A program made the position numbers and the translations under genes. The notes beneath the pieces were generated by a model, which did no database searches, was not told where the DNA came from, and was given only the letters and a program-made list of their open reading frames with translations. Shown here in pieces: positions 30,088 to 41,672 of a stretch of DNA of 64,000 nucleotides. Source of the DNA: Calliphora vicina (lineage: Eukaryota; Arthropoda; Insecta; Diptera; Calliphoridae); NCBI RefSeq assembly GCF_958450345.1, contig NC_088780.1, positions 134,864,226 through 134,928,225 of the forward strand. The letters are read 5' to 3'. Position 1 is the first letter of the stretch; the number at the start of each line of letters is the position of its first letter.

Positions 30088-31345
30088 GGCAAAACTAGTT
30101 AACTCCACTTTTTGAGAAAATTGAGATTACACCAAAAATAGAAAGTACATACATTTTAGTTACTATCACTCTGTCAGATCGAAGTTTTCATATAGTTTCT
30201 CATTTAAAAGTTATTTTTATGTAAAAAACATTTTTTGAAAAAACAAGGTAACTACATAGTTTCTTAAAAAACAGAAAAATTAGAAATTTAAAGCGCTGTT
30301 GTTTCGAAAACTAAGATAGAAAGAGCGAAATAGAACAAATGCAAATTTTGAACCTAAAAAACTCTGCTTATTTTTGATATGTATATAAGAACAAAAGGAA
30401 AAAATATTTTTTGAAAAAACTGGGTAAGTCCATTTTTTCGTAAACAACTGAGTAAATTAACGTGCTGTCTAAAGTTGCCTTAATTCCGTTAAGTATCAAA
30501 ATAAACTGAAAAAAAGTTTTTTGTGGTAAAACTAGGTAACACAATTTTTCTAAAAAACAAGTTCGAGAGCTATATTCGGCTGTGCCGAATCTTATATACC
30601 CTTCACCAAATTATACTTCAAAGTACAAATTTTAAATAATTTTAGGTATATAAAATTTATTTTTGTTAAAAATGTTTTTTTTAATAGTTATTTTTTTTTT
30701 TACATTTTTATTTTTTTTTTATATTTTAAAAAAAATTTTTGTTTTTTAATTTTTTTTGGGGAAAAAAATCGGGTTAAAATTTGTTCCCTATTTTGACCCA
30801 TTGTAGATCCAACTTCCTATAGCCTTATATAAATCGTTGCAATGGACTTCGAAATTTCTATCATTAGACTTCGCAATTCAGATATACATAGGTAAAAAAT
30901 AGGTCAAAAATCGAAGTTGTCCTGATTTTTTCCTCATATTTCAGCCATTTGTGGACCGATTTTGCTGATTTTAAATAGCAAACTTCTCGAAAGCATGCCT
31001 AAGAGAATTATTGAAGATTTGGATCCCGAGGATATCTGGTGTCTTCAGAATATTGATTTCAACAGACAGACGGACATGGCTTAATCGACTCCGCTATCTA
31101 TAAGGATCCAGAATATATATACTTTATAGGTTCGGAAATGAAAAATATAGAAATTACAAACGGAATGACAAACTTATATACATATACCCTTCTTACGAAG
31201 GTGAAGAGTATAACAAGGTAACTGATATCGATTTTCGGTTTTAATGTCCTAAAATGAGTTTTGTTTTTAATTAGTGAAATAGGTTTTAAACTTTAAATGA
31301 GTTTTTCTTGTGTTTTCAAAAAATGGAGTTACCTAGTTTTTCCAA
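30088..31345. mobile_element. Element with repeated AACTAGGTAACTCCA motifs (split by a HINE)
   Basis: Left CAAAACTAGTTAACTCCACT and right, inverted, AAAAACTAGGTAACTCCATT frame the region. Variants of AAAAAC(A/T)(A/G)GGTAA recur at about 30245, 30415, 30530 and, after the HINE, 31213. Irregular units of 110-170 bp. Class unknown. Confidence 0.5.
30556..31214 (-). mobile_element. HINE subfamily 1, complete
   Basis: About 659 bp. It starts AACAAGTTCGAGAGCTATAT with the hairpin TTCGGCTGTGCCGAA. It ends with ACAGACAGACGGACATGGCT, TAATCGACTCCGCTATCTAT and the inverted head ACCCTTCTTACGAAGGTGAA. Confidence 0.9.
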
Positions 31346-31829
31346 ATACAAAAATAGCATGATATAGTTCTCCACCAAGCCTACAATCTACACTTAGTCA
31401 AGTAGACACTAAAGCAGTGCAGTTCTATTCTTCAAATAAGTACTTCATAAAATATTAATGCACAAAATATTATAATTAAAATACTTTGTTAGTCTTGTAC
31501 TAAGTTACTTGGCAAGTGTTTTTCACTGCAGCACAGTGTAATAGAAACAGGTAATGGTGTTTGTTATAAAAAACTAAGCTATATAAAAACAATTACACAT
31601 ACATTTACTAACACACAACAAAGTTTAACATTGTGTTGGAAATAAAAAAATAAAACAAATTGAATAAAGGATATTTCACATGTACATACACAGAAGGTGA
31701 CCATCAAAATGATAAGGTCACATATTTTTTATTCTGATTATCAAAAAATAAGAGAATTTTTAGTAGAACCAAAAAGTATATGGGGATTTTATGTCAAGTA
31801 AAGCAAGGTTAGTCCTATTGGATAGTAAT

Positions 31830-32110
31830 TCATACACAATAGATATCACACTCGAATCCCACTAAGCGACCAAAACGGTCTTCAAGGAATAGATCTAAAC
31901 TTACTTTTGAGCAAAAAAAATAAAAAAAGGTCCCATTTTAAAAAAACATTAGATTTTGAAAAAAAAATTTTAAAAATTTGATGTCTTGAATTACAAAACA
32001 TTTATTTTGCTAGATATCCCACTCTCGACCAAAGCACTTTATATAAGTATTTAGTATTGGTGAAATCTTAGGACTTGGGGATTCATATTTTAGTAAAACG
32101 AAATAATTTT
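31830..32110 (+). repeat. Repeat family D copy
   Basis: ATCACACTCGAATCCCACTA, AGCGACCAAAACGGTCTTCA and AGGAATAGATCTAAACTTAC, then TGTCTTGAATTACAAAACAT, as in 4785 and 55158. No ends resolved. Confidence 0.6.
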
Positions 32111-32149
32111 GTGAAATTTTCGGACATCATTTACTAGGGTATTCGAATT

Positions 32150-33553
32150 ATTAGATTTTGAGTTACGGATAAAAAAACCGTTTTTTCATACCTTTAAGCA
32201 CTTATAAGCCAATTTTTTAAATGGATTTAAAAAGAATAAACTGTGGCCTTTCCAAAGGTATATATATTATTTAAGTATTTTGACAAAATTTGTGTGCATT
32301 TCTTCAGCAAACATATTTTTGTTTTTATTTTTTCACCATTTTCCAACTTTGAAGAAGATTTTATATAGTATTTTATAAAGGAACCGTACTATTTATGCAT
32401 TGATTTAAAAAATAAGTTTATTTATGCGTAAAACGCAATATTGCTTTTAAAAATCCATTGGAAATTGACAAAGTTATTAAAGATTGCACTAAAACAAAAT
32501 TTTTGAAAAAATTTCATTTCTAGGCATTTTACTTAGAAATGTTTGCTTAACCGCTTTCTTTATAACTCGTTATCATCAGTTTGCCGTAAATGTGACCAGC
32601 AATATTCGGCAAATAGTTTCCTTATGTTTTTCCTTCGAAACGTATTTCTATTGTGACCATTTCTTGGTGAAAACGTTCGCCATGTTCGTCGCTGAACTGC
32701 CCCAGATTATTCGGAAAGAAGTCCAAATGCAAATGCAGGAAATAAATTTTTATAGACCATTTCACCATAAGCACTCAAAAATTTATTAACCACAGCGACA
32801 TAGTCATGGCTTCTTTTATTTCCAAGAACATTTTTACAAAGCGACACAAAACTCTTCCATGGAACATAGCTTATTAAAAAACTCCTCATCTTTCATAATT
32901 TTTCGAATTAAATTTTTAAAATTTATCAAAACAGGTAAAAACGCAAAAAAAGGCTTGGGATGATATTGATAAAAACCTCCTTTTATTTTGCCTTCGCTTA
33001 ATTTTCGGAAAATCGTTTTAAGATAGCAGAAAGCTTCGCCGTTTATATCAAGCTTTTTTTTTCATATAACCTAACTTAAGGTGCAGCGGAGGCAAAATTA
33101 TATCATGATAACGAGTTAAAAAGAAAGCGGTTAAGCAAAAAATTCTAAGTAAAATGCCTGGAAATGATATGTTTTTCAAAAAAATTGTTTTAGTACAATC
33201 TTTAATAACTTTATCAATTTCCAATGGATTTTTAAAAGCAATATTGCGTTTTACGCATAAATAAACTTATTTTTTAAATCAATGCATAAATAGTACTGTT
33301 CCTTTACAAAATACTATGTAAAATCTTCTTCAAAGTTGGAAAATGGTGAAAATAAAAACAAAAATATGTTTGCTGAAGAAATACACACAAATTTTGTCAA
33401 AATACTTAAATAATATATATACCATTGGAAAGGCCACAGTTTATTCATTTTAAATCCATTTAAAAAATTAAAATCGATTGAGAATCAGCTTAGTTAATGG
33501 CTTATAAGTGCTTAAAGGTATGAAAAACCGGTGTTTTACCCGTAACTCAAGAT
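32150..33553. mobile_element. Foldback with arms of about 430 bp inside the hAT element
   Basis: The left arm 32150-32583 and right arm 33105-33553 are inverted copies, about 90% alike. Shared segments include GGCCTTTCCAAAGGTATATA, TTTGCTGAAGAAAT-type and GGAAATTGACAAAGTTATTA. The 520-bp centre carries coding remnants on the minus strand. The arms may be the terminal repeats of a separate transposon, or an inverted duplication of one hAT end. Confidence 0.85.
32570..33095 (-). pseudogene. Transposon-associated protein of the HLDFFP/DEHGERFHQ family, frameshifted
   Basis: Minus-strand pieces in shifting frames. They read LPPLHLKLGYMKKK (about 33090), DINGEAFCYLKTIF, RKLSEGKIKGGFY, IMKDEEFFNKL, then SFVSLCKNVLGNKRSHDYVA, FLHLHLDFFPNNLGQFSDEH, GERFHQEM, and finally LFAEYCWSHLR. 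Collinear motifs of this sort (LPPLHIKLG, then a GN-x-x-x-x-x-Y-x-x-V segment, HSHLDFFP-x-NLG, DE(H/Q)GERFHQ, DYCW) recur in multicopy, transposon-like arthropod proteins. I recognise the family but cannot give it a superfamily name or function. At least four frameshifts or stops. Confidence 0.7.
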
Positions 33554-33589
33554 TTTGGAGGTGTTTTGCAAATTTCAAAAACATATTCT

Positions 33590-34105
33590 TATTGTCCTCG
33601 ATAAAGCCTATTAGAAAAATAGTATTACTTTCCAGGTATTTCTACTTTAGTTTTTGTTTGTCTCATAGTGTTATTTATAACAAATTGCTCTATCAACGTT
33701 GCCGAATCTTTGCTTAATAAAGTGGTCTTGGGGAATTACACAAGATATAATTGTCAGTGAACGTGGCTAAGTCAGGCAGTGCATGATTGACGCATTTACA
33801 AATACGCAAAAAGTTTATTACCATGTTAGACAAAGATGTTCAACGATGTTCAAAATCATGTATAACACGAACTCCATGCTTTTCTTGCAAAACAAAACGT
33901 TAGTTTGCAATATTTGTGTTTATCATTCGATTTATTAAATATTTTGCAACACTTACGTACGCGGTTAATAACATCACTTATATATGGATAGTTTAAGATC
34001 ATGGACTTCATCTATTTCAATATAATCATTATAAATGTCATCCTTAATATCACTTTCGACGACCGTTTCAAAATCACATTCTCCATCACATACAACTCCA
34101 CTTTA
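33590..34105 (-). pseudogene. hAT transposase internal remnant
   Basis: On the minus strand from about 34105: an acidic segment CDFETVVESDIKDDIYNDYI, then YISDVINRVRKCCKIFNKSN, then in another frame LQEKHGVRVIHDFEHR, a stop, TSLSNMVINFLRICKCVN and HALPDL. This follows the hAT layout before the catalytic block: I-x-x-VRK-x-x-K-x-F-x-x-S, then a Leu/Gln segment, then D-x-x-TRW-x-SL-x-M. Here the TRW Trp codon is a stop. It fits the terminal structure of the enclosing element. The C-terminal dimerisation domain is not found, probably replaced by the foldback. Confidence 0.75.
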
Positions 34106-34899
34106 ATCTAAGTTAATATTTTGATTATTAATTGCGATTCTTCTAATATTTCGCCAGCTAAATAAAAAATATTTTATACCGTACCTTTTATTTTCATTGG
34201 TTCAAGTCCTAAGTTAAAAATTTTGAAAGATTTGTTTTTAGAATTGTAACTTCTTGCAGTAATATTTATATATTTATAGAAGGAGCTATCAGAATACTCA
34301 TCTACAGTGATCGGAAGTCCCTTTGTCTTTAGTTGTTTGTCGAATTACAGAAATAATACAATTTTTGTGAGTCATTATTACTTATTTAAATTTAAAATTG
34401 TGAAAAATTTTAAGCAATTTAATAAATTTAAATATGTATGAACATTTATTCGTTTTATTCGATTATTCTACATAAAATTGTTCGAATTATTCGTTATTCG
34501 AAAATGGCCATTTTTAAATTGTTCGAATAATTATTTGTAAGAAATTATTCGATTAATCGAACGATCATTAGTCGAATGAATACCCTATCATTCACCTTAA
34601 AAACTAAAAAAATTGAATATGGTGATTTTCCATGAAGAAAAATATATAATTTGAATTAATGTAAAATTTTAACGGTTGAAGATATCATAACTAAATTTGG
34701 AACTATTGTAGATCCAGGTGTCTTTATATCAATGGCATTATAATTTTTTACATTTTTTATTTTCAAATACCGAAATTCCTAAAACGGGGAAAATATGTTC
34801 CAAAAACTGAGTTTTTTTAGAAAAGTGTTTACTGTGACGTTATTTACCGTGTGATAGTAAAAAACCTTTGTATGTGTTTAAATCACATATAGGGTTATA

Positions 34900-35400
34900 C
34901 AAATATGGAGTTTTTTTTCGAGGATCGGTGCTTTGCATTTTTAGAATTTTTTACTCAAACCTAAAATTTTGGTTTTAAATTGGCCAAGTTTGGATAGGAC
35001 TGCTGGGGACTAGGTCTGCTAAATTTTATTGTACACGCTTTTCCATAAAGATCACTTTTTGGATGACATAAAGAATGTATATAGTCGCGAAGAAATTTTT
35101 TTTCTACAAAAGACTTTTTTAGGGACTTATTTGGGAAAAAACGTAGCAATTATGACATAAAAAATGTCATTTTACATGTTCCAACTTTGGATTCGTGTAA
35201 CTTTTTATAGGGACGATATAACTGTTAGCAACTTGTTTTTATTTTATTTAGAATTTTATCGCCAAAATAAATCGATCCACCATCGGCCCGCCAGATCTAA
35301 AAAACCAAAAAAAGATCGAGCAGACCAAATTTGAGGTGTGAAATTTCGTAATGCAACTGTTCCTGAGATACCGAATTATTTCCAAAAAAAAGTTTGAGCA
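34900..35400 (-). repeat. Dispersed repeat, same family as 63507-64000
   Basis: Inverted similarity to the right edge of the window: GTGTAACTTTTTATAGGGAC, TTATTTTATTTAGAATTTTA and ATTTCGTAATGCAACTG, then CTGAGATACCGAATTATTTC. The copy is cut at AAAGTTTGAGCAAC before the CACAGTGG terminus seen at 63507. Confidence 0.65.
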
Positions 35401-35404
35401 ACAA

Positions 35405-36290
35405 ATGGTACTAATCAATACTATTTGTATTTTTTTTTTGGATAAACAGAACTAAAAATATGTATGTGACCTTATCATTTTGACACGCACTTGTCAACAT
35501 TAGACACTGTGTAGAAAATAATGGTCGCAACATTATTTTCTGCAAAAGCCACAAAAACCCGCTTGTTTTTATGAATAAAAATCCGTAACAAATTGAAGTG
35601 TGTGTGCTGGAGGAGTCTACGTGTGTGTATATGAAGGAGAGCAAAAGAGTTTTTATTTTGACTTAAATAGAAAATATGACGTTTAAAAGGACCCCTCAAG
35701 GCTGTATAATATAATATTTAAAACAAGCTAAACATTTAATTAATGAATTTTTATGCAACCTTTTAAATGTTCCTTTTTATTTTTTGTCTTTGTCTTTCAC
35801 TAAGCAGCCACACATTTATGTATAAATTCAACATTAAATTTCCAAGAGTTGTATAATAATTTTAACAGCTTAAAGAAATAAAAAAACTTTAACGTCTAAC
35901 AGTTTTTTTTTTTAAACCAATCTCTGCCATCTTTAATTTTGTTTTGTGTTCGCTCCTTTAAGCAACAGAAATTGCCACAATTATATTTAATGTGGTTTGC
36001 TGCCTTTTTATTTTTGATGTAATTTAAATTCTAATTTAGAATTTATAAATGACATTTCTAGAGATTTATGGCAAATGACTGGATTTGATGTGAAACGGAT
36101 ATTTTGTTTGTATTTGTTTTAATTTTAGTAGTAAAATTGTGGTGATTTAGTTTTGTATATTTGAGAATTAATGTAATATTTATACCCTTCATTAACTCAT
36201 GTTAGTGTTGGCCCCAAAAAAACGTTCCTCTCAGTTTTATGTACAACATTCGCCTTAAAATCATACCTTATGTAAAGCAATATCTATTGT
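35405..36290. other. AT-rich DNA with no recognised gene
   Basis: Two overlapping minus-strand frames (77 and 74 codons, 35411-35699) show no recognisable motif and no coding-like pattern. I see no repeat ends. Confidence 0.45.
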
Positions 36291-36349
36291 GTAGTTTATT
36301 AGTTATGAGCAATTATGTGGAAATAAACCACCACTTTTAAAAGGTAACA
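36291..36349 (+). mobile_element. LTR 3' end fragment
   Basis: GGAAATAAACCACCACTTTT followed by AAAAGGTAACA matches the last 30 bases of the 24875-25491 LTR family. Upstream similarity is weak. Confidence 0.4.
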
Positions 36350-36481
36350 ATATATATTATATCGCTGGCTTAACAAGCAAAGGCTCTAAGTCCAAACTTT
36401 AAGGATCCTAATTCAGAGTGCATTTACGTCCTTGACTTATACGTATTGAGTATTAAATAAAATTACTCATACGCATCATAA

Positions 36482-36760
36482 TTTAAAACGGGTGTGGTAC
36501 TTTTTGTACTTTTAAAGGTATAAAACGGACAAAAACCAAGTTTTTGTACTTTTTTGTATCCCATATCGCAGAAATTAAATTTAAATGGAATTGGAATTGT
36601 AGTAATTTCAAATGGAATTTGGTACTTTTTTGATATTTGAACATCAAATTGATACTTTTTTGGTACCTTTTTTACAAAAATATTTGTTTATAAAAAAAAA
36701 TGTTTATTATAAAACCCCTCTATTAATAATAAATTAAAAAAGTGAAATGTGTTTTTTTTT
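36482..36760 (+). mobile_element. Helitron-like family H, partial copy
   Basis: GGGTGTGGTACTTTTTGTAC, TTTTATACCTTT-type and TTTGGTACTTTTTTGATATT, with TGTTTATTATAAAACCCCTC. The same segment occurs inverted at 37860-38094 and direct at 47747-47960. With the inverted neighbour it makes an apparent foldback from 36482 to 38094. Confidence 0.65.
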
Positions 36761-36984
36761 CTGCAGAGTGACCAAAAATTTACCAACGTTTCACCAATTC
36801 TTGTACATATTTCTTCCAAAAAATAATTTAAGAAAGTCATCAAAAAAAGTATTTTTAGTGAGATGACTTCATCGATGGAGTTAATTTTTCAGACATTTCT
36901 TCTGGTTTGGAAACAATAAATATTCACTCCAGGCTAAATCCGGGGAATAGGGCATTTCGTAGCCTAATTCATGGATTTTTGCCA

Positions 36985-37395
36985 TGGAAACTGCACATAT
37001 ATGTACCGATGGTATGCAAATATCTTGAGTTACAAAACATTTATTTGGCTGTATATCCCAAAAAAAAGTTAAAAAAGTTTTTGATTTCGGGAAAAAAATA
37101 TTAAATTTTTTTTTTTTTTTTAAATATTTTTTTTCGAAAGATTGAAGAAATAGCTATCTAAACTATTTGGAACACATTTTGCTAAGAACAATAGGTAATA
37201 AGTTACATGGATGAGTAAAATCACATGTTTGGCCAAAATGTCAAATTTTGACCCCCTCTAACTCAGCGAGTTCTGGACCGATCTTGTTCAAAAATTGTGT
37301 CTGAATTACTATCCAATAGGTCTAACATTGGTGTAAATTTAATTCCGATCGGAAGACATCGATTTTAAAAGTTGGTTCACTTGACGTGAAATCCC
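36985..37395 (+). repeat. Repeat family D / HINE internal sequence
   Basis: CTTGAGTTACAAAACATTTA, TTTAGATAG/CTATCTAAACT, TTGTTCTTAGC inverted, GGCCAAAATGTCAAATTTTG and CGGAAGACATCGATTTTAAA, shared with 7690-7740 and 55270-55400. Confidence 0.6.
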
Positions 37396-37690
37396 CCATA
37401 TACAAAATTCATGTCACCAAATTTTGTTACGATTGGTCCATAATTGCTCATAGCTCCCATATGGACCCGCTTCTCTTAAAAATGTTGGAATACACACACA
37501 ATTCAACATAAATAACTTTCATATATACATAAAACAATTTCATGGTGATCGGTCCATAATTGGTCATAGCTCCCATATAAGGCCCACTTCCGAAAATCAT
37601 TCACGAATATAAATTATTGAAATTTTAAAAGAAAAATGTATTTGCTCATTTACTTAGTGTCAGGCTTTACCTTTACATTCTTACTTGTTT
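37396..37690 (+). mobile_element. HINE subfamily 2, 3' part
   Basis: CATGTCACCAAATTTTGTTA, GATCGGTCCATAATTGGTCA, GGCCCACTTCCGAAAATCAT, ATTATTGAAATTTTAAAAGA and the terminus ATTCTTACTTGTTTTTA. 5' part absent. Confidence 0.8.
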
Positions 37691-38246
37691 TTAACTAGCG
37701 GATACCCAGCGTATGCTACTATGCAAAAACATGGTATTTTCATTATTAAACACACAAAACTACAGAAAACTGAAAATATTTTCGAATTAGCCAGAAATAT
37801 TATTAGTGCAGGAACCATTATGTTTGAAAAAGTACCGCATTATACGAAATTAATAGAGAGAGGGGTTTTAAAATAAACTATTTTTTTTCTTAAAAAAATT
37901 TTTGTTAAAAAGGTACCAAAAAATTATCAATTTGACTGACGTTCAGATATCAAAAAAGTGCCAAATTCCGTTTGAAATTTATTAGAAGGATTACAATTCC
38001 ATTTAAATGTAATTTCAGGGATATGGGATACAAAAAAGTACAAAGTATTTTTGAGCCTTTTATACCCTTAAAAGTACAAAAAGTACCACACCTGTCCACT
38101 TGCATATCTTGCATAAATTCAGATTAAGTTGAATATTTGGGCGAGGTTCCTGCATACAAAATTTTATAACATACACATTTTAAATATTCAAAAAATGGAA
38201 AAACATTTTGTATAGGAAAATTCGAAAATCGGATTTAGGATGGACC

Positions 38247-39193
38247 TAGGGTTTTTATCCCGGGAATTCCCGGTACAAATTTCCCTGGAATTTTGCCAAT
38301 TTTACACAGAAAAAAGTTTCAACATAAATATTATGTTTTGATTTCATTGATTTCAATTCATAGCATTTATAAATAATTTCTTAAATATTAAGATTTTGTT
38401 CATATTTTATGTTTTCAAATTAAACCTAAGGCTTGAAAAATATAATTTATATTTCATTTATATTTTTATGTTGTTGAAAAATTTTTGAAATTTTCTTGAA
38501 AAATTTTTAATTTATTTTTATGATTTTCAGCTACAAAATGAGCAAATATGAGCGAAATTGATTAAATTGTTTTAAGAGGATGATATGCTTAATGTTTATT
38601 TATGTATATTTTATTATGTTTAATGATACCTATTTTTAATTTTCAGATATTGTTGATTCATCTTAAAATATTGGCCAATATCATGTTCTTATTCTGAATG
38701 AAAAAAGTTTGGGAAAAAAAAAGTCAAGTTCGATTAATAATATTTATTACAAAATTCATTCCAATTATGAATTTCTTTTTTCTGTGTACAAAAGGGCTTA
38801 AGACAATTTTTTCAATGATTTCATTTAACAAAAATTGAATCATTAAAAGGTTGAATAATTACTGAATTAATTAACTTTAAACTTAATTCAGTTTAAACAA
38901 AGGCTTTGGAATGAATCTAAAAAATTAAATATTAGGAATGGATTTATGGAATGAAAGGCTAATATACATACTTTAATTATGTATTAAGATTTTAGTGAAT
39001 TAAGCACAAATTTTATTAATTAATTCGAAGCTATGATATTTAATAATTATAAAACTAAGTTTATATACGAAATTTGGTTATAATATTCCTAATTTACAGT
39101 ATTATTATATATTTCGTGAATAGCCGGGTACCCGGGAATCGGTAATTTTTTTCTACATTCCGATCAAAAAAGGTCGGGAAATTAAAAACCCTA
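38247..39193. mobile_element. hAT-like non-autonomous element, TAGGGTTTTT ends
   Basis: Ends TAGGGTTTTTATCCCGGG and, inverted, TAGGGTTTTTAATTTCCCGA. Duplication GATGGACC (38239-38246) against AATGGACC (39194-39201), 7 of 8. CCCGGGAATTCCCGG-type subterminal palindromes on the left and CCGGGTACCCGGG-type on the right. No coding capacity. It splits a family H copy and contains a foldback MITE. Confidence 0.85.
38305..38786. mobile_element. MITE with TACACAGAAAAAA ends, inside the hAT
   Basis: 482 bp, CACAGAAAAAAGTTTC and, on the right, AATTTCTTTTTTCTGTG, flanked by TA (38303-38304, 38787-38788). It shares terminal bases with the 16376 family but has a different body (AACATAAATATTATG). Confidence 0.8.
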
Positions 39194-39342
39194 AATGGAC
39201 CGCATGGACCTAATGTAGTGTTCACAAAATTTCCTTTCCAATGAAACCGGTTTTGAGCTAATCGTGGAGCAGATTTGGTTAAAATGGTAAAATTTTCAAT
39301 ATCATTTTATTTTTTGCATAATTCATTAAAAACATTACAATC

Positions 39343-40626
39343 CACGGTGGTCAATTCCGGCCAAAAATACATTACTTCTTTATTTCTTCATAAAAATGTT
39401 TGAAATTTGGTATTTGTATTAAGAATATCATAACCAACCGATCGATAAATATTTCGATGTTCAAGTACAGGGTTTGGTCAAAAAAGCATGGACATTCTAA
39501 AAGCATCAAAAAATTGCATGTAAGCGGTTGAAATTTATTCCAAAAATAAAGAATATAATATATGTGATCGAACAAAAATCGGTCATTCAAATTTCGGATT
39601 ACGTATACAGGGTTTGTCCAAATAATCATGAAAGTTTTAAAAGCAGCGAAAAAATTAGTTTATTCCTGTAAATGCCTGGAATTTAGTCCAAAAATGAAGA
39701 ATAGCATAAGTGATTGAAAAAAATTTTCTTACAAATTTCGGAATACATATACTGGGTTTGGCCAAACAAACGTGGACGTTTTGAAATTATTGAAAAGTTA
39801 GGTTATTCATGTAAAATTTTAAATTTGGTATACTTTTAAGAAAAACACACTTGATCCATCGCAAAAAATATTATAAATTGCATATAGGAGTTGGCCAAAT
39901 ATACATTGACGTTATAAAAGTATCGAAAAAAGTATGTAATTTTTGTAAATGGCTTCAATTAGGTTTATAATTAAAAATAACATAAATGATCCATTGAAAA
40001 AATTTGGTTTGGCCAATTCAGCATAGACGTAAATAACTCTCAAACTTACATAATTTTTTAAATTGACCAAAAAAATAAAAAAAAATGTGTAAAATATGTA
40101 GGCACTGAAATCGTTCTGGTTATTAGAATGGCAGATAATTGCAGCTGAAATTTATAGTATTTACTCCTGATACCTTACAGTATTAGATGTAATTTACACT
40201 TAACCTCTAATAGCCCCTTTTAATTTGTTCTGGCCTTTCAAATTTTCTTTTAATTTAGTTTCTATAGATTTTAAACTAGTTCCAAATCATTTCACTTTTA
40301 TATAAAAATAACACGCAAAAACTCCTTAATAACTACGTAAAATGGTTAACGGCTAACTGTTTTATAAAAGCATGTCCTAATTTGCAAAAAAAAACTTTAA
40401 AGAAAAAAGCACAGGCTACTTCCATTCAAAAGTAAAAAAAACACATTCTTCTAATACTAAAATGACTTAGATTTATGATTTAGAGCACTATAAATAACCA
40501 TATAGTTACTTTATAGCCAAAATAATAATGATACTGTATATTCTGAAGTGTTAAGAAAAATTTACCATCAAAATTTTATAAAAATTAAAAAAACAAAAAC
40601 ATTTTTGGCCGGAATTTACCACCGTG
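39343..40626. mobile_element. Transib-like non-autonomous element with internal tandem units
   Basis: 1284 bp with ends CACGGTGGTCAATTCCGGCC and, inverted, CACGGTGGTAAATTCCGGCC, flanked by an exact 5-bp CAATC (39338-39342, 40627-40631). 5-bp duplications and a CAC-starting heptamer-like end are Transib features, although Transib targets are usually GC-rich. Its left half is a tandem array of about 140 bp: ACAGGGTTTGGTCAAA near 39467, then 39607, 39750, 39889 and 40005. No transposase. Confidence 0.75.
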
Positions 40627-40631
40627 CAATC

Positions 40632-41668
40632 TTTTAAAAACATAACTTTTTTTTGTTGAGCTTTCAAAACCAAACAAATAAATGTACATAGACAACAACT
40701 AGATAGGTAACCGAGAGCCAAAAACCTAAGTCTGTTGTCAGAAACCTAATTCATGAGAATGTATTGCATGTATATATTTTGTTTTCGTATCATCCGTATG
40801 TGTGAAAAGAGAGTAATATTTTACTCTCTCCGTTTATTCTATGTAAATGTATATGAATGCGGGTAGATGAAAAACAAAAATGAATTTTTCTTAAAATTGA
40901 TTTCAATTTTAAGAAAAATACATTTTTGTATAGGTAGGAAACAAGAAATGCTTAATTAATGCCCGTATTTATAACTTTTCTCAAAAATATGTACATATGT
41001 ATTTCATTCAATGAACAAAAAAAAACACATTAAATGTAGTTCCTGGTAAGGGCAGAAAAACACTTTTGGCGCCCACTTAAATTTTACATCCACGAATTTT
41101 TAGAAATGTCACAGTTTGTTGTAATTGAAATATGGAACCTCAAATAAAATTTAATAAAATTAATATTAATAATTGTATGGTAAATAAAAGAAGGAAGAAC
41201 AGAACAATTTAATAATAAAATATGCCAAAAGGCCACATTACATTTGGGAACATGAAGCATAAATACCTAAGTATGTAAGGAAAACAAACATAACCCAGCG
41301 AAAGATTGAAACATATATTTTAAAGAGTTTAAAGAGTATTTAATATTATTGTATTCGATAACCATAAATATCTTTAAATTTGCCATAAAACATTGTACTG
41401 GATAATTTTGCAATACAATTTTTTGCTGGGTTATTCTCTAGCGTTACAGGTTCTTATTATGTGTCATTATTATTTGTTAATAAAATTTGATGGATTTTAT
41501 GTAATGTAAATGTATTGTATTTTACGAAAAACAATTGGAAATGTTTAACGTTCATATCAAATCTGTAGGCCATGATCTCAAGTATTTAAGAATTCACTGG
41601 TCAGGATCTACTTCACACATAAACAACTTGTAATAATGTTTATTGTATGTGTTAGTATAGGTAAATGT
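40632..41668. other. AT-rich DNA; possible diverged hAT-like MITE at 40687-40847
   Basis: 40687-40847 (ACATAGACAACAACTAGATA to CGTTTATTCTATGT, with AAAACCTAAGTCTGTTGTCA and ATGAGAATGTATTG) resembles, inverted, the MITE at 54006-54191. The rest shows no gene or repeat end I can support. Confidence 0.45.
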
Positions 41669-41672
41669 ATAT

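Larger units (their letters stand above)
32135..34587 (-). mobile_element. hAT-superfamily element with an internal large inverted repeat
   Basis: 2453 bp with ends TAGGGTATTCGAATTATTAG and, inverted, TAGGGTATTCATTCGACTAA, flanked by TCATTTAC (32127-32134) and TCATTCAC (34588-34595), an 8-bp duplication with one mismatch. Right-subterminal DNA has many TTCGAAT/ATTCG motifs. It contains hAT transposase remnants (33590-34105, minus strand) and, at its left side, a foldback with 430-bp arms enclosing a different protein. Confidence 0.88.
37694..39342 (-). mobile_element. Helitron-like family H, long copy (split by a hAT)
   Basis: Read on the minus strand the element ends TAGCATACGCTGGGTATCCG then CTAG and T at 37694, a Helitron-style CTRR terminus. 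It then extends plus-ward through CAAAACTACAGAAAACTGAA, AAAAGTACCACACCTGTCCA, GATTAAGTTGAATATTTGG, and, after the hAT at 38247-39193, GGACCTAATGTAGTGTTCAC and TTTTGAGCTAATCGTGGAGC. The same order occurs at 47400-48523. The 5' boundary is not defined. Confidence 0.6.

Noticed and set aside
36482..38094. Single foldback transposon with CAGGTGTGG ends
   Set aside because: Similarity to 47.5-48.5 kb continues beyond the CAGGTGTGG points, so these are not termini. Two inverted partial copies of one family explain it better.
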